From positions 1,488,001 to 1,552,000 of the forward strand of contig NZ_CP109999.1 of the NCBI RefSeq assembly GCF_025947145.1: 64,000 nucleotides of DNA. Direction: 5' to 3'. The notes below the pieces were generated by a model. The model saw nothing but the letters and a program-made list of their open reading frames with translations. It did no database searches and was not told the DNA's origin. The DNA is from Flavobacterium sp. N1994 (GTDB taxonomy: Bacteria > Bacteroidota > Bacteroidia > Flavobacteriales > Flavobacteriaceae). Below are positions 10,735 to 19,296 of the stretch, piece by piece; the first letter of the stretch is position 1, and the number at the start of each line of letters is the position of its first letter. The position numbers were made by a program, and so were the translations under genes.

Positions 10735-11589
10735 TTATAACGAACAACTTATCATTCTGTTGTTTCCATAAATATCTTTCTTCAATTCAATATGCTTGAA
10801 ATGTAAATCTTCAAGCAGCTGAACCGTTTCTTTTCCGAGATATTGATTGATTTCGAAGTACAACTTACCATCAGGCATTAGATTTTTCTTGGCCAATTGT
10901 GCAATCTTTCTATAGAAAATCAAAGCATCATCATCTTCTACAAACAAAGCCAAATGCGGCTCATATTCTAAAACATTAGGATTAATTTCAGCTTTTTCCA
11001 GATTACGAACATAAGGCGGATTGGAAACTATAATATCAAATTGTTGCTCTAAATCATTGGTTTGCAAAATATCTTTCAAAATAAAACGAACGCGTACCTC
11101 ATTAAGCGCTGCGTTTTGTTGGGCTGTAGCCAAAGCTTTCTCGGAAACATCAATAGCAAAGACTTCAGCATTAGGGAGATTCTTTTTCAAAGTAATGGGA
11201 ATACAACCACTACCCGTTCCAATATCAAGGATTTTTAGATGGTTAGATTGTTGAGCTATTAGATTATTAGCAATAATTAAATCGACTAATTCTTCTGTTT
11301 CTGGCCTTGGAATTAAAACATTTTCATTAACCAAAAAGCGCAAACCATAAAACTCCGTTTCCCCTAAAATATATTGAATAGGTTTTTGTTTCTTTAATCC
11401 TTGCTCAACGCTTTCCCAACGAAGTAATTGTTTCGCATCCATAGTTAACTCAGGATTCAAAGCTAAATCAATTCTTTTTATTTGATGAAAATTTTCCAAA
11501 ACAAGATAAAAGAAGCTCTCTATTTCCTTTTCATCATATAAGGAAGATAGCTCCTGAAGAAATATAGTTTTATAGTTTTTGAGTAGCAT
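10735..11589 (-). CDS. prmC: Release factor glutamine methyltransferase PrmC (HemK)
   Basis: Methylates the glutamine of the GGQ motif in release factors 1 and 2, using S-adenosylmethionine. The 284-aa product has an N-terminal helical domain, the NVLIPRPETEE segment near residue 91-100, the SAM-binding motif LDIGTGSGCIPI at 121-132 and the catalytic SNPPYV at 189-194. The ATG at 11589 immediately follows the stop of the upstream acetyltransferase gene (0-nt gap), so the two are probably co-transcribed. Confidence 0.95.
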   Translation of the reverse strand: MLLKNYKTIFLQELSSLYDEKEIESFFYLVLENFHQIKRIDLALNPELTMDAKQLLRWESVEQGLKKQKPIQYILGETEFYGLRFLVNENVLIPRPETEELVDLIIANNLIAQQSNHLKILDIGTGSGCIPITLKKNLPNAEVFAIDVSEKALATAQQNAALNEVRVRFILKDILQTNDLEQQFDIIVSNPPYVRNLEKAEINPNVLEYEPHLALFVEDDDALIFYRKIAQLAKKNLMPDGKLYFEINQYLGKETVQLLEDLHFKHIELKKDIYGNNRMISCSL

Positions 11590-12075
11590 TTATAGTTCTT
11601 TTATCATCCATATTGGACAAGTGCTGTGACCCGTATTCCCCAATGGAGCACAAAGGTATTCAAAACCTGCTTTTTTATAGAGGTTTTGGGCCACTAGCAT
11701 TTCAGGTAAGGTTTCTAGATAACACTTTTCATAACCAAATTCAGAAGCTTTTTCTAAACATTTCTTTATCATTTGATAACCAAGTCCTTTCCCTCTAGCC
11801 TCTTGTAGAAAATACATTTTTTGTAATTCACAAATGTTTTCAGAAGTGTTATCCAATTGAGAAACTCCACCTCCGCCTATGATTTTGCCATTATCTTCTA
11901 CAACAAAATAAGTAGCTCTTGGCTTATCATAAGTTTCAAACATAAAATCCAATTGAGCATCGGCAAACGCAGTACCCGTTTTTGGATAATCATCAGAAAT
12001 AAAAACTTCTCTAATAACTGAAGCTATTTGGGCACTGTCTTCCTTTTGAATTTCTCTAATTACTATACCTTTCAT
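11590..12075 (-). CDS. GNAT-family N-acetyltransferase
   Basis: A 161-aa single-domain GNAT protein. The acetyl-CoA-binding motif A is visible as ARGKGLGYQM, preceded by the beta-strand sequence LQKMYFL and followed by a C-terminal strand with YLETLPEML and YKKAGFE. The substrate cannot be predicted. The gene abuts prmC downstream and is divergent from ribD. Such small GNATs in Bacteroidota act on amino acids, peptides or small amines; no choice is made here. Confidence 0.85.
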   Translation of the reverse strand: MKGIVIREIQKEDSAQIASVIREVFISDDYPKTGTAFADAQLDFMFETYDKPRATYFVVEDNGKIIGGGGVSQLDNTSENICELQKMYFLQEARGKGLGYQMIKKCLEKASEFGYEKCYLETLPEMLVAQNLYKKAGFEYLCAPLGNTGHSTCPIWMIKEL

Positions 12076-12099
12076 TCTAAAAGTAATGTCTTATTTTTG
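12070..12099 (+). promoter_or_regulatory. Putative ribD promoter (TATTTTTG -7 element)
   Basis: TATTTTTG at 12092-12099 matches the Bacteroidota -7 consensus TAnnTTTG. A weak -33 candidate, TTTC, lies at 12070-12073 with an 18-nt spacer. The -7 element overlaps the first codons of the longer possible ribD frame and ends 4 nt before the GTG at 12104, which favours the GTG as the true start. Confidence 0.5.
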
Positions 12100-12103
12100 T
12101 GCC

Positions 12104-13144
12104 GTGAAGATACATGAAATTTACATAAAACGCTGTATTCAATTGGCCAAAAATGGTCTCGGAACGACCTATCCCAACCCGATGGTAGGCAGTGTAATCG
12201 TCTATGACAATAAAATTATTGGTGAAGGCTGGCATAAAAAATCAGGAGAGCCTCATGCTGAAGTAAATGCAATCAATTCAGTAAAAGACAAATCACTATT
12301 GGCAAAAGCTACCATCTATGTTTCCTTGGAACCTTGTAGCCATTTTGGAAAAACACCTCCTTGTTGCGATTTGATTATCAAGCATAAAATTCCTAATGTA
12401 GTGGTTGGAACTATTGACCCTAATAGTAAAGTAGGAGGAAATGGCATTAAAAGATTAGTAGAAAATGGAGCTGATGTTATAGTTGGAATTCTAGAAAAAG
12501 AATGTGCTGAATTAAACAAACGCTTTTTTACGTTTCACAACAAAAACCGTCCTTATATCATATTAAAATGGGCCGAAAGTCTGGATGGATTTATAGCTCC
12601 TTTAACTAAAGAAAAAAGAGAACCCGTTTGGATTTCTAATGAATTTTCTAGACAATTAGTCCACAAATGGCGTAGTGAAGAACAAGCTATCTTAGTAGGA
12701 ACCAATACCGTTTTAGACGACAATCCAAAATTAGACGTACGAGATTGGTTAGGAGAAAACCCAGTAAGGATTGTTTTAGATAGAACCGGAAAAATTCCAA
12801 GCAACTCTTTTATAAAAGATAAAAATACAAAAACCATTATCATTACAGAGCAAGAAAATTTAACAGATAGTGAACATCTTATATACGAAAATGCTATCTT
12901 TGATATCCAGCTGACCAAAACCATTGCCCATATTTCTTATAAATATGGTATCCAATCTATACTAATTGAAGGCGGAAAACAAACCCTTCAAAGTTTTATA
13001 GATGACAATCTTTGGGATGAAGCTAGAGTTTTTATTGGTAAGATTTATTTAAAAAGCGGTATCATGTCACCTCATTTAAATGGAGAATTTCAAACAAAAA
13101 ACATAAAGGACGACAAACTAAAACTTTATTTCAACCATGATTAA
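12104..13144 (+). CDS. ribD: Bifunctional riboflavin biosynthesis deaminase/reductase RibD
   Basis: Catalyses two riboflavin pathway steps: deamination of the pyrimidine intermediate and NADPH reduction of its ribose. From the GTG start it is 346 aa. The N-terminal deaminase has zinc ligands H51 (in HAE, 51-53), C78 and C87 (in FGKTPPCC), and the C-terminal reductase begins near RPYIILKWAESLDGFIA. An upstream ATG at 12086 would add six residues, but a -7 promoter element lies inside that extension, so GTG at 12104 is preferred. No FMN riboswitch precedes it; the gap to the divergent acetyltransferase is under 30 nt. It overlaps the HAD gene by 8 nt. Confidence 0.95.
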   Translation: MKIHEIYIKRCIQLAKNGLGTTYPNPMVGSVIVYDNKIIGEGWHKKSGEPHAEVNAINSVKDKSLLAKATIYVSLEPCSHFGKTPPCCDLIIKHKIPNVVVGTIDPNSKVGGNGIKRLVENGADVIVGILEKECAELNKRFFTFHNKNRPYIILKWAESLDGFIAPLTKEKREPVWISNEFSRQLVHKWRSEEQAILVGTNTVLDDNPKLDVRDWLGENPVRIVLDRTGKIPSNSFIKDKNTKTIIITEQENLTDSEHLIYENAIFDIQLTKTIAHISYKYGIQSILIEGGKQTLQSFIDDNLWDEARVFIGKIYLKSGIMSPHLNGEFQTKNIKDDKLKLYFNHD

Positions 13145-13745
13145 CACTATTATTTTCGATTTTGGAGATGTTTTTATCAATCTAAGGAAAGAAGCGTCTG
13201 TTGAAGAATTTAAAAAATTAGGATTGGATGGTCCAAATGAAGATTTATTAATCCAAAATGATTTGTTTGAAAAAGGACAGATTACTGAATTACAATTTAT
13301 CAATTCCTTTTTAAAATATATTCCAAATGCAAGTATTGAAGAAATAGTAAAAGCATGGAATTCAGTAATAGGTGAATTCCCTTTACATCGATTAGAATTT
13401 CTACAAATGCTTTCAAGTAAGTATCGTTTGTTTTTATTGACGAATACTGACTCAATCCACATCAGTCGTTTTGAGCATAAAGTAGGCATGTCCTTTTATT
13501 CTGATTTTTATCGATGTTTTGAAAAAGTGTATTATTCCTATGAAATGGGAATGCGCAAACCCGATGCTGAAATTTTCAATACTTTGATACGAAAACATGA
13601 CTTATCCCCAAGAAGAACTTTATTCGTTGATGACAAAAAAATCAATACTGATACTGCAGAATCTCTTGGCTTACACGTTTGGAATTTGCAAGTAGGCAAA
13701 GAAGATGTTGTTGATTTATTCGAGCAAAAACACCTGCCTTTATAG
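13137..13745 (+). CDS. HAD-superfamily phosphatase in the ribD operon
   Basis: A 202-aa haloacid-dehalogenase-like hydrolase of the subfamily with a small helical cap. Motif I is FDFGDV with the likely nucleophile D8; motif II is LLTNTDS (T102); motif III is K141 in GMRKPDAEIF; motif IV is FVDDKKIN (D165/D166). It overlaps ribD by 8 nt and is followed 2 nt later by the YigZ-like gene, so the three form an operon. The position suggests it could dephosphorylate the RibD product, a step served by different HAD enzymes in other bacteria. That role is inference; another sugar phosphate or nucleotide is equally possible. Confidence 0.87.
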   Translation: MINTIIFDFGDVFINLRKEASVEEFKKLGLDGPNEDLLIQNDLFEKGQITELQFINSFLKYIPNASIEEIVKAWNSVIGEFPLHRLEFLQMLSSKYRLFLLTNTDSIHISRFEHKVGMSFYSDFYRCFEKVYYSYEMGMRKPDAEIFNTLIRKHDLSPRRTLFVDDKKINTDTAESLGLHVWNLQVGKEDVVDLFEQKHLPL

Positions 13746-13747
13746 CT

Positions 13748-14365
13748 TTGGAAATAAAAGACACTTATAAAACACTTGCTTGCCCATCAAACGAAATTCT
13801 CTTTAAAGAAAAAAACAGCAAGTTCTTTGGTTATGCTTTTCCAATAACTACAGAAGAGGAAATCAAATCTCATATAGAAAAATTACGCAAACAACATTTT
13901 GGAGCTGGTCATTTTTGCTATGCCTTTCAAATTGGAACAGATACTATTTATTTTCGGGTTAACGATGATGGTGAGCCTAGTAATTCAGCAGGAATGCCAA
14001 TTTATGGACAAATCCAATCCTTTGGATTAACCAATGTTTTAGTTGTAGTTGTTCGATTTTTTGGCGGTGTGAAATTGGGAGTTGGTGGTTTAATTTCAGC
14101 ATACCGAACAGCCGCACAAATGGCATTAGAAGAAGCTGAAATAATCGAAAAAACCATAAATTTACATTTTCAGATTTCCTTTGATTATAAAAACATGAAT
14201 AAGGTCATGCGGGTTATTAAAGAGAAAAATCTCTCTATTGTTTCTCAAAAAATGGAGGAAAATTGCCAAATAGAAATTAGTACCCGAAAAAAAAATGCCG
14301 AACTTATATTCGACATTTTTACTACTTTATTTGAAATTGACATAAAAAAAATCAATCATTCATAA
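13748..14365 (+). CDS. YigZ/IMPACT (UPF0029) family protein, TTG start
   Basis: A 205-aa protein with the N-terminal IMPACT-type domain (segments KFFGYAFPI, HFCYAFQIG, DDGEPSNSAGMPI and FFGGVKLGVGGLI are typical) and a C-terminal ferredoxin-like domain. Bacterial YigZ has an uncertain role; eukaryotic IMPACT binds GCN1 and affects translation control. No in-frame ATG precedes the conserved domain, so translation probably starts at the TTG, 2 nt after the HAD stop, which fits translational coupling. The 3' end overlaps the convergent thioesterase gene by 14 nt. Confidence 0.88.
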   Translation: MEIKDTYKTLACPSNEILFKEKNSKFFGYAFPITTEEEIKSHIEKLRKQHFGAGHFCYAFQIGTDTIYFRVNDDGEPSNSAGMPIYGQIQSFGLTNVLVVVVRFFGGVKLGVGGLISAYRTAAQMALEEAEIIEKTINLHFQISFDYKNMNKVMRVIKEKNLSIVSQKMEENCQIEISTRKKNAELIFDIFTTLFEIDIKKINHS

Positions 14366-14750
14366 TATCCAAAAGGTATTGTGGTGGGTGAATGGCTTTT
14401 CCTAAATTTATGTCCACAAAAACCAATAAAAAATGTGCAGTTGTTAACAACTCATCCTTTTCATTACGAATTTCACAATCAAATTCTATCTTTACTGAAG
14501 ATTGCCCTTTGAACTTGGTTATAACTGTAAGTAGGTCGTCATAACGTGCTGGTTTTTTGTAATTTATAGTCATAGATACAATTGGCAATGCAATTCCGTT
14601 TTCTTCTAGTGTTTTATACGAAATCCCTTTGTTTCTAAGCCATTCCACGCGGCCCATCTCAAAATATGGGACATAATTTCCGTGATAAACCACACTCATT
14701 TGATCGGTTTCAGAGTAACGTACTCTAACTTGAATTTGATGTTCTTTCAT
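14352..14750 (-). CDS. Acyl-CoA thioesterase of the YbgC/4HBT hotdog family
   Basis: A 132-aa single-hotdog protein. The N-terminal signature YSETDQMSVVYHGNY contains the catalytic aspartate of the 4-hydroxybenzoyl-CoA thioesterase family, followed by YFEMGRVEWLR. Members hydrolyse acyl-CoA or acyl-ACP thioesters, and YbgC associates with the Tol-Pal system in proteobacteria. The chain-length preference is not evident. It is transcribed towards the YigZ-like gene and overlaps it by 14 nt. Confidence 0.9.
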   Translation of the reverse strand: MKEHQIQVRVRYSETDQMSVVYHGNYVPYFEMGRVEWLRNKGISYKTLEENGIALPIVSMTINYKKPARYDDLLTVITKFKGQSSVKIEFDCEIRNEKDELLTTAHFLLVFVDINLGKAIHPPQYLLDIMND

Positions 14751-14841
14751 CTGATTTTTTTGCTTTTAATCTAAAATTAAATTTATCTCTACAACAATAT
14801 TTTTAAAAAATCAATACTATTTTAATTTTTTTTAACGAATT

Positions 14842-14850
14842 TTATTCACA
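14842..14850 (+). promoter_or_regulatory. Possible DnaA box upstream of dnaA
   Basis: TTATTCACA matches the TTATNCACA consensus and lies 87 nt before the dnaA ATG in an AT-rich intergenic stretch. It is the only clear copy seen there, so autoregulation is more plausible than an origin. A single 9-mer can occur by chance. Confidence 0.35.
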
Positions 14851-14937
14851 TATTTGTTACCCCGAAAAACATGAAAACACTCGTTGTTTTTTTTGAGTCA
14901 AAACCTAATAAGTAAATACTATAATTTTAAACAAAAT

Positions 14938-16365
14938 ATGAGCAAAACTGCGCAATCGGTGTGGGAAAACTGTCTACTATTTATAAAAGACAATATTCAA
15001 GAACAAGCTTTCAAAACTTGGTTTGAACCGATTAAGTCAGTTGAACTAACTGATAATGCTCTTTACATTCAAGTTCCTAGCAAATTTTTTTACGAATGGC
15101 TTGAAGAACATTATGTGAAATTACTTAAAGTTGCGTTAACTAAAGAACTTGGTAAAAACGCAAAGTTACTCTATAAAATTAAAATGGAGAACACTTATGG
15201 CAATAAACAACCGTTTACTGAACAATTGCCAAGTGCTCATAGAAGTCCGATAAAATCTCAAGACGTTGATGCTCCTTTTAAAAATCTTAATCCAGAACTC
15301 AAAAATCCTTTTGTAATACCAGGAATAAGAAATTTAAAAATCGAATCACAACTTAATCCAAATTATAGCTTTGACAATTTCCTTGAAGGAGATTCTAATA
15401 GATTAGCCCGTTCTGCAGGAATGGCTGTTGCCAATAAACCTGGTGGAACGTCATTTAATCCGCTGTTAATTTTTGGTGGTGTTGGATTAGGTAAAACACA
15501 CTTAGCTCATGCTATCGGTGTTGAGATAAAAGATAAATATCCAGAAAAAACAGTTTTATATATTTCTGCCGAAGTATTCACGCAACAATATATAGACTCT
15601 GTTAAAAAGAATAATAGAAACGATTTTATTCATTTCTACCAATTAATTGATGTGTTGATAATTGACGATGTCCAATTCCTTTCTGGAAAAACAGGAACTC
15701 AGGATGTTTTCTTCCATATCTTTAATTACTTACACCAAAATGGCAAGCAAGTAATTTTAACTTCTGATAAAGCACCTGTTGACATGCAAGACATTGAGCA
15801 ACGTTTGTTGTCTCGTTTCAAATGGGGATTATCTGCAGAATTACACCAGCCAGATTATGAAACCAGAATTTCTATCTTAAAAAATATTTTATATCGTGAT
15901 GGTGTTGAAATGCCTGATGAGATTATAGAATATGTAGCGCGAAATATCAAATCAAATGTTCGTGAGCTTGAAGGTGCTATTATTTCTCTTATCGCTCAGT
16001 CTTCTTTCAACAAAAAAGAAGTGACATTAGATTTGGCAAAAAGTGTAGTTGAGAAATTTGTCAAAAATGTAAAAAGAGAAATTTCTATTGACTACATTCA
16101 AAAAGTAGTTTCTGATTATTTCCAATTAGACATAGACACTTTACAATCAAAAACCAGAAAACGTCACGTAGTTCAAGCTAGACAATTAGCTATGTTTTTT
16201 GCTAAGAAATTTACAAAATCATCTTTAGCTAATATAGGTTCTCAAATAGGCGACAGAGATCACGCAACAGTTCTTCATGCTTGTAAAACGGTTGACAACT
16301 TAGTTTCTACTGACAAACAGTTCAAAAAATTTGTTGAAGATATTCACAAAAAATTATCGCTATAA
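14938..16365 (+). CDS. dnaA: Chromosomal replication initiator DnaA
   Basis: The AAA+ initiator that binds DnaA boxes and melts the origin. From the ATG at 14938 it is 475 aa; the frame extends 18 codons upstream to a TTG, but MSKTAQSVWENCL is the expected start of domain I. Walker A is GGVGLGKTH (180-188), Walker B is LIIDDVQF (240-247), and the DNA-binding signature IGDRDHATVLHACKTVDNL is at 437-455. It is followed by the phosphatase and methylase genes in the same direction, with gaps of 44 and 53 nt, and these may be co-transcribed. Confidence 0.97.
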   Translation: MSKTAQSVWENCLLFIKDNIQEQAFKTWFEPIKSVELTDNALYIQVPSKFFYEWLEEHYVKLLKVALTKELGKNAKLLYKIKMENTYGNKQPFTEQLPSAHRSPIKSQDVDAPFKNLNPELKNPFVIPGIRNLKIESQLNPNYSFDNFLEGDSNRLARSAGMAVANKPGGTSFNPLLIFGGVGLGKTHLAHAIGVEIKDKYPEKTVLYISAEVFTQQYIDSVKKNNRNDFIHFYQLIDVLIIDDVQFLSGKTGTQDVFFHIFNYLHQNGKQVILTSDKAPVDMQDIEQRLLSRFKWGLSAELHQPDYETRISILKNILYRDGVEMPDEIIEYVARNIKSNVRELEGAIISLIAQSSFNKKEVTLDLAKSVVEKFVKNVKREISIDYIQKVVSDYFQLDIDTLQSKTRKRHVVQARQLAMFFAKKFTKSSLANIGSQIGDRDHATVLHACKTVDNLVSTDKQFKKFVEDIHKKLSL

Positions 16366-16409
16366 TTCTGTTTTTGTCTAAGTTTGTCCTTTAGAGAAAC
16401 ACTACTACT

Positions 16410-16877
16410 ATGCCCGTTAAAATTTTAATGGTTTGCCTTGGAAATATTTGCCGATCACCATTGGCAGAAGGACTTTTAGCTGCAAAACTTCCAAAAGATA
16501 AATTCTTAGTTGATTCAGCCGGAACTGGCGCTTATCATATTGGTAAGCAACCTGATCAACGTTCAGTGCTTACTGCACAAAAAAACGGACTTGATATTTC
16601 AAATCAAAAAGCTAGACAATTCACCTCAAGAGATTTTGATGATTATGATTATATCTATGTGATGGACAACTCCAATTATGATGATGTAATTGAATTAGCC
16701 AAAAACGAAAATCATAAAAACAAAGTGCAACTCATTTTAAATGAATTATTTCCAGACGACAACGTAGATGTTCCAGATCCTTATTATGGACTTCAAAATG
16801 GGTTTGATATGGTTTATGAAATGCTTGACGAAACTTGCACTATTTTAGCTCAAAAATTAATTGAAAAACATTCATGA
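16410..16877 (+). CDS. Low-molecular-weight protein tyrosine phosphatase
   Basis: A 155-aa phosphatase. The P-loop CLGNICRS (residues 9-16) fits C-x5-R with nucleophile C9 and R15; the general acid D123 lies in DPYYG. Targets may be tyrosine kinases of capsule or exopolysaccharide synthesis, or protein arginine phosphate, but there is no such gene nearby. It lies 44 nt after dnaA. A short AATGCT/AGCATT hairpin follows the stop at 16878-16893 without a T-run. Confidence 0.92.
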   Translation: MPVKILMVCLGNICRSPLAEGLLAAKLPKDKFLVDSAGTGAYHIGKQPDQRSVLTAQKNGLDISNQKARQFTSRDFDDYDYIYVMDNSNYDDVIELAKNENHKNKVQLILNELFPDDNVDVPDPYYGLQNGFDMVYEMLDETCTILAQKLIEKHS

Positions 16878-16930
16878 AATGCTTTATAGCATTACATCTG
16901 ACCCCTAAAAAACAATAAAAAAAAGAGCAG

Positions 16931-17653
16931 ATGAAACCAGTAGATCTGAAAGGAAAATTATATTTAATCCCAACTACATTGGGAGAAATGAATCCTCATG
17001 ATGTTTTACCACAAACCGTAAAAAGAGCCATCGACTTTATTGACGACTATATTGTTGAGAATGAAAAAACGGCTCGAAAATTTATTAAATCTATTCAACC
17101 AGAAAAAGTTCAGTCAAGTTTAAGAATTGCAACACTCAATAAACACACAGAAGTTAGCGAATACAACACCATGATTGCTCCTTGCCTTAATGGATTAAAC
17201 ATTGGATTAATGAGCGAGGCAGGATGTCCAGGTGTTGCAGACCCAGGTGCTGTAATTGTAAAAATGGCACACGAAAAAGGGATTCAAGTTATACCATTGG
17301 TAGGTCCTTCTTCTATCCTATTAGCCATGATGGGTTCGGGTATGAATGGTCAAAGTTTTGCTTTCAATGGGTATCTTCCTATAGATAAAGGCGAAAAAAA
17401 ATCAGCTCTAAAAAACTTTGAAAATCTATCAAACTCTAAAAATCAGTCTCAAATATTCATTGAAACTCCATATAGGAACAATAAGCTTTTAGAAGATTTA
17501 TTACAATCGTTACAACCCAATACTCATCTTTGCATTGCAACAGATATCACTTTGCCAACAGAGTATATCAAAACACACAGAGTGGCTGATTGGAAAAAAA
17601 TAAAGGTCGATTTACATAACCGACCTACTATTTTTATTATTCATAAAATGTAA
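16931..17653 (+). CDS. RsmI-like SAM-dependent tetrapyrrole-methylase-fold methyltransferase
   Basis: A 240-aa protein related to RsmI (YraL), which 2'-O-methylates C1402 of 16S rRNA. Family features are LYLIPTTLGE at the N terminus, SEAGCPGVADPGA in the centre and VPLVGPSS-type spacing (here IPLVGPSSILLAMM). It belongs to the shorter, divergent Bacteroidota branch, so an rRNA substrate is probable but not certain. Its stop codon abuts the stop of the convergent lysozyme-like gene with no gap. Confidence 0.82.
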   Translation: MKPVDLKGKLYLIPTTLGEMNPHDVLPQTVKRAIDFIDDYIVENEKTARKFIKSIQPEKVQSSLRIATLNKHTEVSEYNTMIAPCLNGLNIGLMSEAGCPGVADPGAVIVKMAHEKGIQVIPLVGPSSILLAMMGSGMNGQSFAFNGYLPIDKGEKKSALKNFENLSNSKNQSQIFIETPYRNNKLLEDLLQSLQPNTHLCIATDITLPTEYIKTHRVADWKKIKVDLHNRPTIFIIHKM

Positions 17654-18289
17654 TTATTTTATTTTTGCGTTTTTGATTGCTTGAATGCCATCCGTTTCAA
17701 ATCCACCAAAATCTTTCAAATAAGTTCGGACTGAAGTACCATAATCGTCTTTACATTTTTTCTCACCGTTTGAATTCAGAAAACGTTTTACCGAACCTGA
17801 ACCTCCTAAATGAGCAGCTGCTAAAATACCAGATTCGGTGATTTTAACACCATCAATCACTTTTCCTTCAAAATAATTGATGTAGTCCTGTAATTCATAT
17901 TTATTTTTAGAAAGCAAAACGACAAAGGCTTTTTCTTGTAGCTTTGGATTATTCATAAAACCAACGCTATCATTGATTCCAATAGATTTCAATGTTTCCA
18001 TTCCGAACTGATATTTACCTAGATAACCTAGGGTATTAATCTTTCCGTATTTACCTTGAGATTCTTTGTGAGCAATAGCTTCTTTAAATCCAATAAAATA
18101 TCTTCCAGTAAATGGAATTCTAAGATTAGCGTAATCGATGGAATTTTGAGAAGGAAAAACATAGGATAGTTCTTCGTTTTCATCAACACGAAATCCGTTG
18201 TTGATTTGGGAGTCATAAGGTTTAAAACCTGTGCTTATAAAAGCAACAGTTAGTAGGATTGAAACGTAAAATATACTTTTCTTTATCAT
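17654..18289 (-). CDS. Exported lysozyme/transglycosylase-like protein
   Basis: A 211-aa protein with an N-terminal signal sequence (IFYVSILLTVAFISTGF) and a lysozyme-like domain. The segment GFKEAIAHKESQGKYG resembles the catalytic-Glu helix of lytic transglycosylases, and LGYLGKYQFG resembles the following G-x-x-Q-F motif. The C-terminal half contains AAHLGGSGSVKRFL, also typical of the fold. It probably cleaves or binds peptidoglycan in the periplasm. No LysM or other binding domain is visible. Confidence 0.72.
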   Translation of the reverse strand: MIKKSIFYVSILLTVAFISTGFKPYDSQINNGFRVDENEELSYVFPSQNSIDYANLRIPFTGRYFIGFKEAIAHKESQGKYGKINTLGYLGKYQFGMETLKSIGINDSVGFMNNPKLQEKAFVVLLSKNKYELQDYINYFEGKVIDGVKITESGILAAAHLGGSGSVKRFLNSNGEKKCKDDYGTSVRTYLKDFGGFETDGIQAIKNAKIK

Positions 18290-18335
18290 TTAAGGTTATT
18301 TCCAAGCGCTGTCACCATCTTGATATTTCCGAGCG

Positions 18336-18343
18336 CAAATATA
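18336..18343 (-). promoter_or_regulatory. Putative -7 element for the lysozyme-like gene
   Basis: On the minus strand TATATTTG matches TAnnTTTG, 47 nt before the ATG at 18289. No convincing -33 element was found at the usual spacing. The leader contains two copies of TTTCC-N-AGCGC on the plus strand (18300-18342). Confidence 0.4.
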
Positions 18344-18376
18344 CAACTAAAAATTATAAATTTGACTATCAAGCAG

Positions 18377-19294
18377 TTAAAAATAAAGAATGTGAAATTG
18401 AGTTCCTCCTGAGCCCTTGATTTCAAACGTTGGAGCAGGAATTTTGATGGAATTAAAAACTGTTAAAATTGTCTTAACTAAATGTGATTTGGTTTTTATT
18501 TTTGTCAAATCAACGTCTAAACTGAGATAAAATTGGCGGAATCTTTTACTTTCTGGCAAGAAAATAGAATTGGTAAACCCTTCATCCCCCGTAATCATAC
18601 CTTCTGCTCCATAACCAATAGCGATATTTAACCATTTTGGAAAAGAACTTGATTTAGCAAAGGAATAAATATTAGCAGATAACCAATAGGTTTGTCCGTT
18701 ATAATCTTTAAGAATTTGCTCTTGAACAGAACTTCCCAAAACATTAGGTCTTGCAGAAGCATAGGGAGTGGTATGAAATGAAAACTTAGGAACAATTCGT
18801 TGCTCTTTCCATAATAGTTCTTGAGAAACATATAAAGCAGTTCCAGCAACATTCGCAGCAACATCTCCTAAAGAAGCTCCCCAATTGGCGGAATAGCCGT
18901 CAAAAACCTCAACAGTGGTCATAAATGCCAAACCTAGAGTTGACCCATAAATTAATTGGCTTTTTCTACTTGCTCCTGTCCATTTTAAGGTATTAGCGCC
19001 AAAACTTCCTAAATGATAAGATGAAAAAACATGACCCACTTTATCCATTTGAAGCCATTCTGCATTATCATTTATAAAATGAAAATTGGAACGAGGATAA
19101 TCGGCATACCAAAGTTGATTTAAACCAACCAAAGTTGCTGTTCCAATGACAGATTCAGAAATAACCAGCGTTTTTAGTCGCTTTTTACTTAAAGTGTCAG
19201 AAGGTTTTAAAAAATTATCAATAGCACTTTGCCCGAAAGAAATTTGACAACACCACAACAGCAGTGTAAAAACTAAACTTTTGAATACTTTCAA
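18377..19294 (-). CDS. DUF2279 exported protein, TTG start
   Basis: A predicted exported protein of about 305 aa. Choosing TTG at 19294 gives a signal peptide, VFKSLVFTLLLWCCQISFGQ, and places the start just after the mltG stop; the longer frame from TTG 19327 would overlap mltG. The DUF2279 signature is clear: DKVGHVFSSYHLG, then VEVFDGYSANWGASLGDVAANVAG. The family function is unknown; members are small periplasmic or outer-membrane-associated proteins. It is the last gene of the dapF-acetyltransferase-mltG operon, which suggests a cell-envelope link. Confidence 0.8.
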   Translation of the reverse strand: MKVFKSLVFTLLLWCCQISFGQSAIDNFLKPSDTLSKKRLKTLVISESVIGTATLVGLNQLWYADYPRSNFHFINDNAEWLQMDKVGHVFSSYHLGSFGANTLKWTGASRKSQLIYGSTLGLAFMTTVEVFDGYSANWGASLGDVAANVAGTALYVSQELLWKEQRIVPKFSFHTTPYASARPNVLGSSVQEQILKDYNGQTYWLSANIYSFAKSSSFPKWLNIAIGYGAEGMITGDEGFTNSIFLPESKRFRQFYLSLDVDLTKIKTKSHLVKTILTVFNSIKIPAPTFEIKGSGGTQFHILYF

Positions 19295-19296
19295 AA

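Noticed and set aside
12076..12103. FMN riboswitch before ribD
   Set aside because: The intergenic gap is far too short and no RFN-type sequence is present.
14750..14938. Replication origin upstream of dnaA
   Set aside because: Only one consensus DnaA box was seen; dnaA in Bacteroidota is often not at the origin.
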